A stretch of DNA of 64,000 bases from Cepaea nemoralis (lineage: Eukaryota; Mollusca; Gastropoda; Stylommatophora; Helicidae): positions 73,501 through 137,500 of the forward strand of contig JACEFZ010013571.1 of assembly GCA_014155875.1 (NCBI GenBank), read 5' to 3'. Of the stretch, positions 63,526 through 64,000 are shown piece by piece. How positions within the stretch are numbered: the stretch's first letter is position 1; each line of letters opens with the position of its first letter. Under the pieces are notes generated by a model. It had not been told where the DNA came from and searched no databases. It worked only from the letters and a program-made list of their open reading frames with translations. A program made the translations under genes and the position numbers.

Positions 63526-64000
63526 AACGAACGAACAAACTTTATTGTCAAAGGGTTAAGAATTGGGCACGCAGGCCCGTCTAACATTCTGCCCTTCTAT
63601 CACTCTCTTCCATACATTATTTCATTCACACATCATTCAAGGCTAACAGAGAACAGCAACAATATAAAACGTATGCATTATAAAGGCATGGGCAAAATGC
63701 GAACATCAAAACTACACGACACAGTAACATTAGATAATGGTCTGACACTTATTAGCCATGTGGAATATACTGGCCTACTAAAAGGGGACTGGCTGTTATA
63801 CTAGGGTTTTGTTGTTATTATTATTATCACTATTATTATGGGGGAAGGTAATCCGTACTGAGATAGTGTTCGAGTAATTTGCGATTATATGAATAGGGAT
63901 TGGTGATGTCTTTGATTTCTTGTGGAAGATTGTTCTACAGTTGAGCTGCAGAGTACGTTAAGCTTGTTTTGAATAAGTCAATCCTAGGCTTCGGAATGTG
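63525..64000 (-). mobile_element. CR1/L2-like LINE 3' end, running off the window
   Basis: Minus strand from the window edge: HIPKPRIDLFKTSLTYSAAQ, a stop where Trp is expected, then NNLPQEIKDITNPYSYNRKL and LLEHYLS. The PxxxxxxxxxSxxYxxxxxWNxLPxxI...F block is the usual C-terminus of CR1/L2-group LINE reverse transcriptase ORFs. 3' UTR with GACGGGCCTGCGTGCCCAAT, AATAAAGTTTGTTCG and a (GTTC)n tail. Only the last about 470 bases are in view. Confidence 0.75.

Overview
This is eukaryotic, animal-type genomic DNA. It has no operons, no ribosome-binding sites and no dense coding. It does have transposon wreckage, long microsatellites and tRNA-derived SINEs. I recognise no host protein gene, rRNA gene or functional tRNA gene; every long open frame is a retroelement, a transposon or a tandem repeat. 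The Jockey-type and RTE-type reverse transcriptases and the SINE set resemble what I know from lophotrochozoans, with gastropod molluscs my best guess. The mariner family also occurs in arthropods, so the species call is weak.

Layout. 0-10 kb: a degenerate copy of a multi-copy invertebrate ORF family (895-1420), LINE 3' ends, SINE families A, B and C, and tandem repeats of 34, 60 and 44 bp. 10-13 kb: a Penelope-like element with reverse transcriptase and a degenerate GIY-YIG region, split by a 380-bp hAT-type MITE. 13-14.5 kb: an internally deleted mariner inside SINE-D. 14.6-17.8 kb: about 106 copies of a 27-bp minisatellite embedded in, and apparently derived from, LINE coding sequence. 18-29 kb: a mosaic of RTE-type LINE fragments, long (GAA)n/(CTT)n tracts and a second deleted mariner. 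29-38 kb: SINEs, (TA)n, (CTAA)n and (AACC)n tracts, RNase H-bearing LINE fragments, and a SINE-A whose tRNA-like head is amplified as a 40-bp tandem array. 38-49 kb: two Jockey-type LINE copies. One is interrupted by a SINE-like insertion with a target-site duplication (TSD). The other is a nearly complete element with a twin-priming 5' inversion between matching TSDs. 49-52 kb: the best-preserved RTE-type LINE, with a 768-codon open frame. 52-64 kb: a hAT MITE carrying a TSD-flanked LINE insertion, further LINE and SINE remnants, very large tetranucleotide fields, a 157-bp element with a perfect 16-bp TSD, and the 3' end of a CR1/L2-like LINE running off the window.

How the parts relate. LINEs supply reverse transcriptase and endonuclease. 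SINEs and truncated elements share their 3' tails and were probably mobilised by them. Each LINE group ends in its own short tail: (GAA)n, (TAAC)n, (TGAT)n, (GAAT)n or (GTTC)n. Many of the window's microsatellites sit exactly on these tails, so retrotransposition appears to seed much of the simple-sequence content. Nested insertions with readable TSDs give a relative chronology at several loci. Coordinates of degenerate repeats are approximate to about 10-30 bases; TSD-defined boundaries were counted to the base by eye.
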